From the NCBI GenBank assembly GCA_017548065.1, contig JAFYNQ010000099.1, positions 1 through 39,502 on the forward strand: a stretch of 39,502 nt of DNA, given 5' to 3'. A program made the translations under genes and the position numbers. This document shows, piece after piece, positions 22,083-31,610 of this stretch. The DNA is from Oscillospiraceae bacterium (lineage in GTDB: Bacteria > Bacillota > Clostridia > Oscillospirales > Oscillospiraceae). The notes below the pieces were generated by a model that searched no databases, was not told the DNA's origin, and saw nothing but the letters and a program-made list of their open reading frames with translations. Numbering within the stretch: position 1 is the stretch's first letter; each line of letters begins with the position of its first letter.

Positions 22083-25000
22083 CTTCGTTCACCTCGCCTT
22101 CACGCTGTTCTTGTTCGGGATTTCCTGCTTCGCTTTCTTCGGAAGCTTCCACAGCTTCTGTTACAGCCGGCTTTTCTTCCTCGGGCTGCTGCGTTTCAGG
22201 TGTTTCTGCCACGGTCACTTCCTCGGCAGGAAGCTCCTTCTTGGCCTTGGCAGCAGCTTTGGCTTCCTTTTTGGCTGCCTTTTCCTGCGCCTTGCGAAGC
22301 TTTTCTTCCTCACGCTGCGCACGCTTCAGCTCACGAGCTTTTTGTTTTTCTGTTTTTACGGTTTCCTTATCCGTAGCCTTTTCAGCATCGGCAGCTGCTT
22401 TTTCTGCCTTCTCAGCTTCCTTAGCCGCAGCTTTCTCAGCCTTTTCAGCTTCCTTAGCCGCAGCTTTCTCAGCCTTCTTGGCCGCACGTTCCGCCTTTTT
22501 CGCTTCACGCTCTGCCTTTCTAGCTTCCTTTGCTGCTGCCTTTTCCGCCTTCTTCCGCTCCTTGGGCGTCAGTCCATCCTCAGATTCCGGCGCAGGTGCT
22601 TTTTCCTTCTTCTTGAACAAGCCCTTGAACCAATCTGCGATCCGTCCGAAGAAGCCCTTCTTCTTTTCCGGCTTTTCCTCGGCATAGACATCAAAGGGAG
22701 CAGGCTTTTCTTCCGCAGGTGCATTCTGCTTGCGGATGCTCTCGGCGATTTGCTCGTCGTTCCAGATAAGATAATCTGCAACGATCTGCATAATACGGTT
22801 CACATTGCGCTCCACTGCGACCAGCAAGCCAATGTCCAGCTGGCTGTCTTCAATAATGTAGATGCACTTATCTGCGTTCTCCGGAGTTTCCTCAAAGGCA
22901 AGGCTATAAGTCAAAGGCGCATCATAGCTACCGGGTGTCACTGCGGAGATAAATGCCTGGTTGTCTGCAAACAAAGTCACAAAGACCTCGTTCAGCAGAT
23001 TTGTCAGAGTCATTCGCACAGAGTCTGTAAACGCTTCGCCCACCTTGGAGAAGTCAAACTTCAAAATCTGCTTGTGATGGTACTCACGTACGGGAACACC
23101 ATTGATCTTCACCAGTGCGCCATTGTCAAAATCATTGTGGGCACGCAGCTTCCAATAGCCGGGGGTCTCCACGCTGAAATCAGCATACTGACAGTGAATA
23201 TCAATGTTATTCACGGACTTCAAAGCGCCCATGGTATCGGAATCCTCCAGGTGATGGATGGTATAATTACGAACCTGGCGGTAGGCCAATCTGCCACCAA
23301 TGTGTTCCGATGCACGGCGCACCATAATGCGGTTGTCGGTAGCAGTGGATACCATTTCATAGTACTTACCGTTCAGCGTAAAGAACTGGCCGGGCATATA
23401 CTTCTGGTACACATGACCCTTCAACTCGGTGCCAATGTAAACATCCTTGCTCTCCTGCTCTGCAATATAGCTTGCATTCTGCAGGTCGTCCAGGATAATA
23501 CGGGAGAAAGCCTCATTTTCAATGGTGTAGACGCTTTCAAACTTACCGCTTTCCACGCTGTAAGCACGCTTAAAGAGAATTGTGGAATCCTTCTCAAAGC
23601 ACACCTCTTTGCCGTCCCGAGTGGTGACGGAAAGGATGGGATTGCCCTGCTTGTCCGTATCGCCGGCATTGCCGAAAATAACACAAACTTCCTTCCAGAT
23701 TTCCGTGGCAGGATCCTTTGTATCAACGTTCAGTATAGCCATCTGTCGGAGGAGTACTTCCTCCTTTACAGAATCAATGCACAGCAACAGACACAAAGAC
23801 AAAATCGCATTTCTCTTTGTTCTGGCATAGTCAGCAGTGATATAGGGAATTGCCTTGGCGTCGGCAGTGAACACCTCTGTGTTCGTTGCCATATACTCCC
23901 GGAGCATATACTCGGAGGAGATCACGTTGACAAAGCCCTGCTGTTCTGCGATGGTCGCAAAATTCCGTCGGGTTTCAAACAGATTGTTGCGGTCATCCTC
24001 AACGGTAATGAAGGAGTAATCGCTCACTCGCTCATCACACATATTAAAGGATGCCTGGAAACTCTTATCAAAGGTTTCCTGATTGGTGGGCAGCTTGGCA
24101 TAATCCAGCAGATCATAGTAATACTGCTTTGCGATCCACCGGGCATCCAGCACCGGGAATGCTTCGCCGCCGTACCACACAGTCTTCTTCACCTGGTTTT
24201 TAAGCGCCACCATGGACAGTTCCGTACCCATACCCAAGCATCTGGAGACACCGGGCAGAATACGATGCTGCAAATAATCGTCATCCGCTGTCCAGTACAT
24301 GTAGGAGCTCATGCCGTGGGGATATTCCGTAGCAGAGACCTCAGTAATGTTGGTCATCAGGATGTGGGACAGCGCATCCACCAAGCCGTCACAGTTGCGA
24401 TCCACGGAGCAGAAGGTAATGGCTCGCTCCTTGCCGCAGCATTTGATCAGCAGGTTCAGACCGATCTGCGCTGTTGTCACCAATCTGGAAGGTTCTACCA
24501 CCACAACAAAGGACACCTTTTTCAGGAAAGGCAGATTGTTCTTGTGGATATCCAGATCGTGAACGCCGGAACGGGAAATAATACCGATATCCGGCAGATC
24601 GTCCTCATTTACCTTCTTGCCGTCAAGTACAGAAACCTTCCACAAATCCGGAACGTTGGAGACTGCCTTCAAACCCGCTACAGACCAGCGCTGCAGATCT
24701 TCCTCTGTACCGTGACGACCCAGAACGATCATAATCTTGCCGCCGGTAAGCAGCTCACGGTTCATAGCGTAGAAGATATAAGGATTCAGCTTGTCGTAGA
24801 ACGGTGTGTTGAACAGCAGGCTCTTTCCGGTTGCCAGGTCATAGCCGCAGCGGACGTAATCCACATTGGGCTTCAGGCCGGACTCCATCTTTTTGCGGAT
24901 AAACAGCGCATAGTTCTTTCCGATATGGCCACCGTTCTGCTCCAGGCCAACCAGCACGTCCTCAATGGCGCCGCCGGACACACCGCCGTTATTGACAGTG

Positions 25001-25761
25001 GTGCCATCTGCAGAAAGCTTATCGCCAAACAGTGCCTTCAGGGGCTTTCTCAAAAGCGGATACATGGCAACGTGACGGGACTTGTCCGCCTGCATGGAAA
25101 AATCAGACTTTCCTGCTTCTGCGCCAATACCGTCCACAAAGAAGGCCATTTCGCCAATGATGATTACCGCAAATACCGGGTAAAACGGTGCGCTGATCAA
25201 GTGCTTCATGCACAAGCCGCAGGAGATCAGCAATACCAGTCCGGAAACTACGCAGCTTGCATAGTAGGCTGTTTTGATGAATGTGCAGGCCTGACCGTAA
25301 TGTTCCTTGATGTACCAACGGTCATCCATTTCATCATAAGAGTAGAACACCTCTACCAAAGAACCGATAAAGGTATTTCTGTAGACCTTGATCCTGCCAA
25401 AGATTCCAACCAGGACTCCCTTTACGATCAAGTACAGCAAGATCGCGGCTGTATTAAACAATACCAGCTCCAGGAAAATGCCCCAGGAGGCATAGACATT
25501 GCGGATCCAGTCTGCGATCACAGAAATTTTGATCTTATCAAACAGATCGGCAAGCTGGAAAAACTTTTCTGTACACAATGCGCCCAGCTTATCCAGGAAG
25601 ATCAGCAAAACCACACTGTACACCACCGCAAACACAGGCATAATATACTGTCTGTTGCGGTTTTCTTTTTTCACATTTGCTTTACCGTTCAGAAACGCAA
25701 ACAATATAAACGGAAGGAAAGACGCTGCCAGCTCTATGAGAAACTTTGTATCACTTTTCAT
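22075..25761 (-). CDS. Large multi-helix membrane protein with Lys/Glu/Ala coiled-coil tail; helicase-like core possible
   Basis: 1228 aa, not assigned to a family with confidence. Five hydrophobic segments lie in the first ~215 residues (about 10-27, 40-58, 95-118, 166-186, 192-210). A long cytoplasmic part follows. Its order of motifs (ATGKSLLFNTPFYD, DIGIISRSGVHDLD, VVVVEPSRL, and late HVYQKYMPGQFFTLNGKYYE and IYIIEDSQLDIGLL) is reminiscent of superfamily-2 helicases with a C-terminal MZB-like domain, but the ATPase motifs are not canonical. A basic amphipathic segment (FFGRIADWFKGLFKKK) leads to a charged coiled coil (about 1065-1175) and an acidic tail. It overlaps the 700-aa gene by 11 bases; GGAGGG precedes the ATG. 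Confidence 0.8.
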   Translation of the reverse strand: MKSDTKFLIELAASFLPFILFAFLNGKANVKKENRNRQYIMPVFAVVYSVVLLIFLDKLGALCTEKFFQLADLFDKIKISVIADWIRNVYASWGIFLELVLFNTAAILLYLIVKGVLVGIFGRIKVYRNTFIGSLVEVFYSYDEMDDRWYIKEHYGQACTFIKTAYYASCVVSGLVLLISCGLCMKHLISAPFYPVFAVIIIGEMAFFVDGIGAEAGKSDFSMQADKSRHVAMYPLLRKPLKALFGDKLSADGTTVNNGGVSGGAIEDVLVGLEQNGGHIGKNYALFIRKKMESGLKPNVDYVRCGYDLATGKSLLFNTPFYDKLNPYIFYAMNRELLTGGKIMIVLGRHGTEEDLQRWSVAGLKAVSNVPDLWKVSVLDGKKVNEDDLPDIGIISRSGVHDLDIHKNNLPFLKKVSFVVVVEPSRLVTTAQIGLNLLIKCCGKERAITFCSVDRNCDGLVDALSHILMTNITEVSATEYPHGMSSYMYWTADDDYLQHRILPGVSRCLGMGTELSMVALKNQVKKTVWYGGEAFPVLDARWIAKQYYYDLLDYAKLPTNQETFDKSFQASFNMCDERVSDYSFITVEDDRNNLFETRRNFATIAEQQGFVNVISSEYMLREYMATNTEVFTADAKAIPYITADYARTKRNAILSLCLLLCIDSVKEEVLLRQMAILNVDTKDPATEIWKEVCVIFGNAGDTDKQGNPILSVTTRDGKEVCFEKDSTILFKRAYSVESGKFESVYTIENEAFSRIILDDLQNASYIAEQESKDVYIGTELKGHVYQKYMPGQFFTLNGKYYEMVSTATDNRIMVRRASEHIGGRLAYRQVRNYTIHHLEDSDTMGALKSVNNIDIHCQYADFSVETPGYWKLRAHNDFDNGALVKINGVPVREYHHKQILKFDFSKVGEAFTDSVRMTLTNLLNEVFVTLFADNQAFISAVTPGSYDAPLTYSLAFEETPENADKCIYIIEDSQLDIGLLVAVERNVNRIMQIVADYLIWNDEQIAESIRKQNAPAEEKPAPFDVYAEEKPEKKKGFFGRIADWFKGLFKKKEKAPAPESEDGLTPKERKKAEKAAAKEARKAEREAKKAERAAKKAEKAAAKEAEKAEKAAAKEAEKAEKAAADAEKATDKETVKTEKQKARELKRAQREEEKLRKAQEKAAKKEAKAAAKAKKELPAEEVTVAETPETQQPEEEKPAVTEAVEASEESEAGNPEQEQREGEVNEDA
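22413..22475 (-). repeat. 33-bp tandem repeat in the coiled-coil tail
   Basis: Two nearly identical 33-base units lie head to tail and encode the 11-residue unit AEKAEKAAAKE twice. Each unit carries TTCCTTAGCCGCAGC and TTTCTCAGCC on the plus strand. Repeat-number change by slippage would alter the length of the coiled coil without breaking the frame. Confidence 0.7.
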
Positions 25762-27853
25762 AGATTCCCTCCATTCTTACCAGAATACATTTCACATAGC
25801 TTGACGGAACTGTCACGAAATTACCGTTACTGATAAATTCGATCTGTCTGCAGTCTCCTGCCAGATACGGAGCAGGATAATCATATTCCGTCTTTTGATC
25901 AAAATCATAATCATAGGGGCGGCACATTGTATCATCACAGAAGGAGCGGTCACCGAAGTAATCGCTGTAGTCTTCCAAAAGCTGTGCCCGCAATTTACGA
26001 ATATCTTCCTGATGCTTTTTGCGAATTCGCAGGCTCTTTGTATACTCATCCAGATTTTTCCGTGCCAGATTCTGGACAGCATGGCCTCTTCGCACGTTGC
26101 AGGAAGCGCTTAAATACTTTGAGAACCGTTTCAAGGACGACTGAATATCGTTCATGATCTCATGGGCTGTGTTGTTATAAGCTCTGATTGCATTTTTGAC
26201 AGAGCTGCGCAGGAAAAACAAAGTAACAAACAGAACTACACCCAACAAAGCGATCATTCCCAAGCTCAGGAAAATCGCTGTTGATATCGTCTGTGCAGTA
26301 CCACCGTTATCAAAGAGGAACGGCATGAAGCAAAGCAGATATAAGCCCAGACAGATAGCGCTCAACACCGCCACTGTTTTGGATGTCATACGGCGACTGA
26401 TGGTCTTCTTTATCTTTCCAGACTCCTCTTCCAGGCGCTGTGTATACCGGGAAATATCCGTCAGATCCGGCGGAATGGATTCCACCATCTCGTTTTCTGC
26501 TGCATCTGTGTAATCACGGATGTCATCAATCTGCAAGGGTGTCAAACGGCTGACGTTCACATCAGAAATCTCACTGGTAGCATGGCTCTGACCGACGCTC
26601 TTGCGAATGGCACGGCTCTGCTGCTTTGCTATGTAAGCCAGTGCCTTTTCCGATGTGCTGTAAGATCGGTTCCATTTATGATACTCATCTTCAGGACGAT
26701 CAAAAAACAAACCGTAGTCATTGTCTGCCAATACTTTTTCCGGATCACAAGACTCATCCAGTATTACTGCCACATCCTTGGGCGTACAGAAAAGTGCTTC
26801 TGCGGCCTTGTCGGTCAGCTCACCGGGAATTTCACTGCGGATCCTCTCCATCTCGTTCTCAATGACTTCACTGGTTGCCGCAAGCTTCCTGTCATAGGAT
26901 GTTACCATGGTGCAAAGCGGTGCATCATCGGTTTCTGCATCCAACTGATACAGTCGCCGCGCCTGCATTGCACTGCCGGGAATCGGATTGGACACAAAGA
27001 TCAAGATGGTTGCAAGAAAACGAATGTAGTCCGTCCGGAAATTTCGGTGAGTATGCGCAAGCATATCAAACACCATAAAGCGCATACGGTCAAAATACAT
27101 ATTGCGGTCCGCAAACTCCGAATACTCGCTATCCTGACGGATTGTCCAATATGCATCCGGATCAAAATAATTGTTTTCCGCTGCACGAGTAGAAATGCAG
27201 AACACTTCACTGGGATATGCAATGTTCAAGTATGCCTCCCCAATGAACTCTCTGCGTGCATTTTCCTTCATGCGCAGCTCACGCTTATACTGATCCCGTT
27301 CCAGCAGTTCCAGCTTAACACTGGGCTTCTGATTATCCTTTTCAATTTGCTCCATTGCCCAATCATGGACATCCTGCTTTTCCTTTACATCGTTAAGAAC
27401 ATAATCCTCCGGTCTGAAGCAAAGCCATGTTGCCAGTTTCTGGAACGGATACTCCAATGCACTTTGGTAAATCGCCTTTTTAGCTTCTGCCCGATCATTG
27501 AAGTATTTTTCCCAGACTTCCACCCAATCATCCAGCTTTTGCTCTTCTCCCGGCTGCCGGCTGGGTTCTTCCAATCCATCCAGCGCCTCATGATTTACGA
27601 TATCAAAAGGGTTACGCATTTTTGAGGTTTGTACTGTGCTGTTATAAATGATAACTGCACGCCAATCCTTTCGCCGTCCTACGGCATCCTGGAGCCCGGG
27701 GACAGAATCCTGAAGATTCTGTCCCATAGGGTTCCAATAACAGAATGCCAACTCTTTGTTCTTCAGAAACGGTTCAAAAAACAGCTTGTTTTCCTGTTGT
27801 ATGGCATCAATATGTTCTTTTTCAGCTATTAAAACTGTGAACAAACCACTCAT
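25751..27853 (-). CDS. 700-aa protein with two central membrane helices, unrecognised
   Basis: I do not recognise a family. The first ~485 residues are soluble and start MSGLFTVLIAEKEHIDAIQQ with an alternation typical of a Rossmann-like or response-type fold. Two hydrophobic segments (about 488-508, SKTVAVLSAICLGLYLLCF; 520-548, AIFLSLGMIALLGVVLFV) form a hairpin, and a ~150-residue charged helical tail follows. The ATG at 27853 sits directly after CGGAG, too close for normal use; TTG at codon 4 has better spacing (about 9 bases) and may be the true start. It lies between the tubulin-like gene (19 bases) and the 1228-aa gene (11-base overlap), so the products are probably partners at the membrane. 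Confidence 0.8.
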   Translation of the reverse strand: MSGLFTVLIAEKEHIDAIQQENKLFFEPFLKNKELAFCYWNPMGQNLQDSVPGLQDAVGRRKDWRAVIIYNSTVQTSKMRNPFDIVNHEALDGLEEPSRQPGEEQKLDDWVEVWEKYFNDRAEAKKAIYQSALEYPFQKLATWLCFRPEDYVLNDVKEKQDVHDWAMEQIEKDNQKPSVKLELLERDQYKRELRMKENARREFIGEAYLNIAYPSEVFCISTRAAENNYFDPDAYWTIRQDSEYSEFADRNMYFDRMRFMVFDMLAHTHRNFRTDYIRFLATILIFVSNPIPGSAMQARRLYQLDAETDDAPLCTMVTSYDRKLAATSEVIENEMERIRSEIPGELTDKAAEALFCTPKDVAVILDESCDPEKVLADNDYGLFFDRPEDEYHKWNRSYSTSEKALAYIAKQQSRAIRKSVGQSHATSEISDVNVSRLTPLQIDDIRDYTDAAENEMVESIPPDLTDISRYTQRLEEESGKIKKTISRRMTSKTVAVLSAICLGLYLLCFMPFLFDNGGTAQTISTAIFLSLGMIALLGVVLFVTLFFLRSSVKNAIRAYNNTAHEIMNDIQSSLKRFSKYLSASCNVRRGHAVQNLARKNLDEYTKSLRIRKKHQEDIRKLRAQLLEDYSDYFGDRSFCDDTMCRPYDYDFDQKTEYDYPAPYLAGDCRQIEFISNGNFVTVPSSYVKCILVRMEGIYEK

Positions 27854-27872
27854 CTCCGTTTCTTAAAAATTA

Positions 27873-30800
27873 TTAACTATTTTTGCCGTCACTAAACTCC
27901 TTGGCAACCTTATCCAGCAGAGCCTCATAATCTTCCGGCTCGGGAGCGGACAGGATCACATCGCGGATCTTTCTCTGGATAATATCCAAAACTACATTCT
28001 CGTGAGCCTCGGGTGCCTTTGCGTAATCCACGTACAGGTGATAGTTCCGCTTCAGCAGATTCAGTTCGTCTACCAGACGGTTACACAGAACGAACTTGAC
28101 GTCTTCCTTCTTCTCCCACTTGGAGTACTCTTCACGGAACACATCAATGACTGCCTCAACCATAGCTGTGATTTCAGAGATATATCTGCCGGAATTAGGC
28201 AAAGAGCAATAGTACATCAGAGGAATTGCAAACAAGCTGGTTGCGTTCTCAACATAACGCTTCTTGTCGTCTTCCAGCTCCATGTTAGCATTTGTACCCT
28301 GCTTGTTTCGTGCTTCTCTGTTCTTTTCAATCTCTTTCTTGATTTCCTCCAGAACCTTCTGCGTGCCGTCACAAGCCTTCGGCAACTTTACCAATTCCTC
28401 TTCAGGAATATCCAGCAAGTTCACCAGATTGAACTTAGCCATATCCTTGAAGAATTCAGTGTTCTCGTAATTGCAGTTCTTAGCTTCGGACATTGCTCTC
28501 TTGCGGTTCTTGATCAAACCGATGTCCTCAACAACCTTGGAGTTGACATACAGTGCATCCAGGACTTCATAGAACTCATCACACAGAGTGCCGTTGGGAA
28601 CGGTCAGCTCAATGTCACGGTTATCAGAATCCCGATACAGATAGACCTTCTTGCCGTTGGCGACAGCAGACAAAGGCTTCTGCTGGATCACATGATGGAT
28701 CAAACCATAGACAAATGCCTTATGCACTTTGCGGATAACCTGCTGCTGGTAATCAAAGTCCAGTTCGGGCATGCTCTTGATGGAGTCCCAAGCCTTGTCA
28801 ATATGGGTAGAGATGGCAGCATTCTTGGTGGAGTCAGGTCCGATCAGGCGAGAATACTCGCTGTAAGCCTTATGATAGGTACCAGCGCTCTTCTTACCGG
28901 TTTCGGTTTCAAAGGGTGCTGCAAACTTCTTCAGCTTGTTGGGGGTCAGGTTGTACAAAGCGTTGTAGAAATGGATCTCATACTTGGATACAGTATCCAC
29001 AGCCTCACCGTTGGGCATCAGATCTTTGACGCGGAACTTACGGTTATCCAGCAAGCATTTGTTATAAGCGCAAACCTTGATTTCTCTGGGTTCTTCATTG
29101 GTAACACGCTGCACGGAGGGAGCTGCGATACGAGCGCCCATAGCCACAACTTCCATGATGTGACGCTTTGCATCTTCAACAGACACCTGCTCAAAGATCT
29201 GGGTATCACCGTTATTTTCAGCACGCAGGCGGATACGCTCTTTCAGGCGCTGCTCCAACTCAATCGCGCCGATGATATCGCGGTCAATATCTTCACACTT
29301 CTCACGAACACTGTTCTTGAAGTAGCCCAGGAGAATGTCATCAAAGATATCCACACGGCGGTCCTCTTCAATGTAACCACCACCTGCATTGTCCAACTCC
29401 ATCTTGAAGATTGCGTTATTCTTGACAGCATCAAAAATACTACCGTTAATTTCAGAACTGAGCATCGTGGTTTCTTTCTGTGCCTTCTGCAGGGAGAAAG
29501 TACTCACTTCATCCAACAGTTCCTGTGTTGCACAGATGTTCATGAAGGAATCGCCCTTCTTGTACTGCAGTTCGTCCACCATATCAATCTTTTTGCGGCT
29601 CAAATCCTTAACCTTATAAACAAAGGTATTGAAGAACTGCTCAAACTGCTCTGCAAACGCCTTAATATAAGGATATGCCTTTGCATAGGCAGCGTGAACA
29701 GCTTCCTTCTTGCAGTAATCCTCTAATTTTTTGAAGTATGCAGGAATATCCTGATTTGCGATCTCGTTCAATGCATTGTAGCCCTTCAGCTTATCAAACA
29801 CAGTAGGCTGATCAATGACCAATCTACCCAGACCTTCAATACCAAACACAGTCTCCTTGGAGAACTTGAAGGAATACTCCTTTGTCTTGCACTTCTGCAC
29901 TGCCTTCAAAGCATTTTCATGCTCATCGGAGCCGATCTTCTCTTCAAACTTTTCCATCAGGCGATACAACACGAAACGAGCTGCACAGGGATGGAACAGT
30001 TCATTCTGGGCATTCCGCAACAGACTTTCAATATTGTAAGCATCTTCAATGGCGATGGTCTTCTGATCCTTCGTCATCACAGCCTCTGCCCAATTGTTGA
30101 CAATCCCCTCAATAACAGACTTGCCGTCCTTGCTCTTTGCTTCTGCCTTGCCAGCAAATGCCTTCAATGCATTAACTGCAACATTGATTTTGCTTTCACT
30201 GGTGCCAAAGCCAGGATTCTGTCTCCATTTCTTTGCGCTGGTATAATAATTTGCAAAGCGGTTGTCGTCCATAACGACATTAAATGCCTGCTCTTCAAAG
30301 CTCTGCATGAAAGACTCAATTCTGTCATCCAGATTCTCGAGTTCAAATGTGTTGCGCAGATCCTTGGAGAAATTATCCTCACCACTGAACAGCTTATCGC
30401 AGTATACCTTACCGTGAGAATCCCATGTAGACATAGGAATGCCACGCTTCTTCTGCTCTGCCTTATAAGCTTCATATGCCTTGTCATACTTTGTCCACTT
30501 GGTAGCATCACCTTCACCACCGATGCTGTCAATGGCCATATCGTATGCCACATAGTCAGCGACCTTTTCATAGGGATAGCGGATAACACCGGCGCCGATA
30601 CCGCCAAAACGGTTACGGCCGTAATTGCCGGGCTTTGTCATTTCCTTGATGATGTTATCCTCCACAGAGAATGCCTTCTTCTGCATAGGACCGATGTTCT
30701 GCTCGTACAGAGCCTGTGCCGCCTGGTCAATATACTGACCAACGCTGATCATGGTGCTATCCTCGGCATCCTGACCATCCATCAGGAAGCAGAAATCCAT

Positions 30801-31595
30801 AGGCAGCAGAGCCAGAGACTTCTGCTTGTCAGAGCCTGCAATGGACACGTTCACGTGCATGCCACCGAACTGCTTCAAATCCTCATCCAGATCAATAAAG
30901 CCGGAACCCTTCATCATGAAGGCATTCAGTTCCTTAACGGTTGCATAAGCATTACGAGCCTGGCTGTCGCGCTCAGTCTGGGAGTCAATAACGCTGTCCA
31001 GGGTCTCGGGCAACAGCAACAAAGAACGAACGATCAAAGCGGTGTTGGGATACTTTTCCTTCACATAGTCACGGATAAACATGGACAGAGGCAGAATGAT
31101 ACCGGAACCGGTACCGCCGGAAGCCGTGGACGCAATGACCACACGCATTGCCTGCTTCATGTCCTTACCGGTCTTACGAAACAGGTCATCAATTGCATCA
31201 TACAGAGGACGGATCTTACCGGTCTTAATAGTGGCATTCAAAGCCAGACGGGAGATCGCACGCACCTGGCCAGCACCTTCGGAAACGGTCTTATCATACA
31301 TAACCGCATTCTTGGGGAACCACTTTTTACGAGCTTCCTCATCATAATCCAGGTAGCTGCCAACAGTCTGGGTGTTGGAGGTCTGAACCCAATAGATCTT
31401 GGACTTGCCGTTTGCAACATCGGACAAGTCATTCACATTGGTATCCAGGCACAGGAAATTGATATTTTCCTTTTCTTCAGGCAGGCACAGATCCGCAACT
31501 TTCTTGACGATCTTACAGCCGGTACCGCCTACGCCAACAAACAGAGTCGGTGCAGCAACCTCATTTGCCTTTAATGTTTCCTTGTTAATTTCCAT
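27873..31595 (-). CDS. Large tubulin/FtsZ-like GTPase-domain protein
   Basis: 1240 aa. The N-terminal ~250 residues have the tubulin/FtsZ nucleotide-binding pattern: FVGVGGTGCKIV (20-30), FLCLDTNVNDL with D51, and STASGGTGSGIILP (156-169), which corresponds to the GGGTGTG signature of FtsZ and tubulin. This fits the PF13809 tubulin-like group, which in other bacteria is found with vWA proteins in proposed membrane-remodelling modules. The remaining ~950 residues are mostly helical and of unknown role. No signal peptide or membrane helix is seen, so it is cytoplasmic and may polymerise or switch on GTP. GGAGGAG lies 6 bases before the ATG. It follows the vWA gene after 15 bases. Confidence 0.9.
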   Translation of the reverse strand: MEINKETLKANEVAAPTLFVGVGGTGCKIVKKVADLCLPEEKENINFLCLDTNVNDLSDVANGKSKIYWVQTSNTQTVGSYLDYDEEARKKWFPKNAVMYDKTVSEGAGQVRAISRLALNATIKTGKIRPLYDAIDDLFRKTGKDMKQAMRVVIASTASGGTGSGIILPLSMFIRDYVKEKYPNTALIVRSLLLLPETLDSVIDSQTERDSQARNAYATVKELNAFMMKGSGFIDLDEDLKQFGGMHVNVSIAGSDKQKSLALLPMDFCFLMDGQDAEDSTMISVGQYIDQAAQALYEQNIGPMQKKAFSVEDNIIKEMTKPGNYGRNRFGGIGAGVIRYPYEKVADYVAYDMAIDSIGGEGDATKWTKYDKAYEAYKAEQKKRGIPMSTWDSHGKVYCDKLFSGEDNFSKDLRNTFELENLDDRIESFMQSFEEQAFNVVMDDNRFANYYTSAKKWRQNPGFGTSESKINVAVNALKAFAGKAEAKSKDGKSVIEGIVNNWAEAVMTKDQKTIAIEDAYNIESLLRNAQNELFHPCAARFVLYRLMEKFEEKIGSDEHENALKAVQKCKTKEYSFKFSKETVFGIEGLGRLVIDQPTVFDKLKGYNALNEIANQDIPAYFKKLEDYCKKEAVHAAYAKAYPYIKAFAEQFEQFFNTFVYKVKDLSRKKIDMVDELQYKKGDSFMNICATQELLDEVSTFSLQKAQKETTMLSSEINGSIFDAVKNNAIFKMELDNAGGGYIEEDRRVDIFDDILLGYFKNSVREKCEDIDRDIIGAIELEQRLKERIRLRAENNGDTQIFEQVSVEDAKRHIMEVVAMGARIAAPSVQRVTNEEPREIKVCAYNKCLLDNRKFRVKDLMPNGEAVDTVSKYEIHFYNALYNLTPNKLKKFAAPFETETGKKSAGTYHKAYSEYSRLIGPDSTKNAAISTHIDKAWDSIKSMPELDFDYQQQVIRKVHKAFVYGLIHHVIQQKPLSAVANGKKVYLYRDSDNRDIELTVPNGTLCDEFYEVLDALYVNSKVVEDIGLIKNRKRAMSEAKNCNYENTEFFKDMAKFNLVNLLDIPEEELVKLPKACDGTQKVLEEIKKEIEKNREARNKQGTNANMELEDDKKRYVENATSLFAIPLMYYCSLPNSGRYISEITAMVEAVIDVFREEYSKWEKKEDVKFVLCNRLVDELNLLKRNYHLYVDYAKAPEAHENVVLDIIQRKIRDVILSAPEPEDYEALLDKVAKEFSDGKNS

Positions 31596-31610
31596 TTCTA
31601 CTCCTCCATT

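Noticed and set aside
22111-25833. A 1240-codon open frame on the plus strand opposite the large membrane-protein gene
   Set aside because: It is a mirror of the real minus-strand gene. Its start has no ribosome binding site, the translation is Cys/His/Leu-rich and unlike any folded protein, and the minus-strand frame fits the operon with overlaps and good ribosome binding sites.
28002-31574. Long plus-strand frames opposite the tubulin-like gene
   Set aside because: Codon-bias shadows; the opposite strand holds clear GGTG motifs, a GGAGGAG site and operon continuity.
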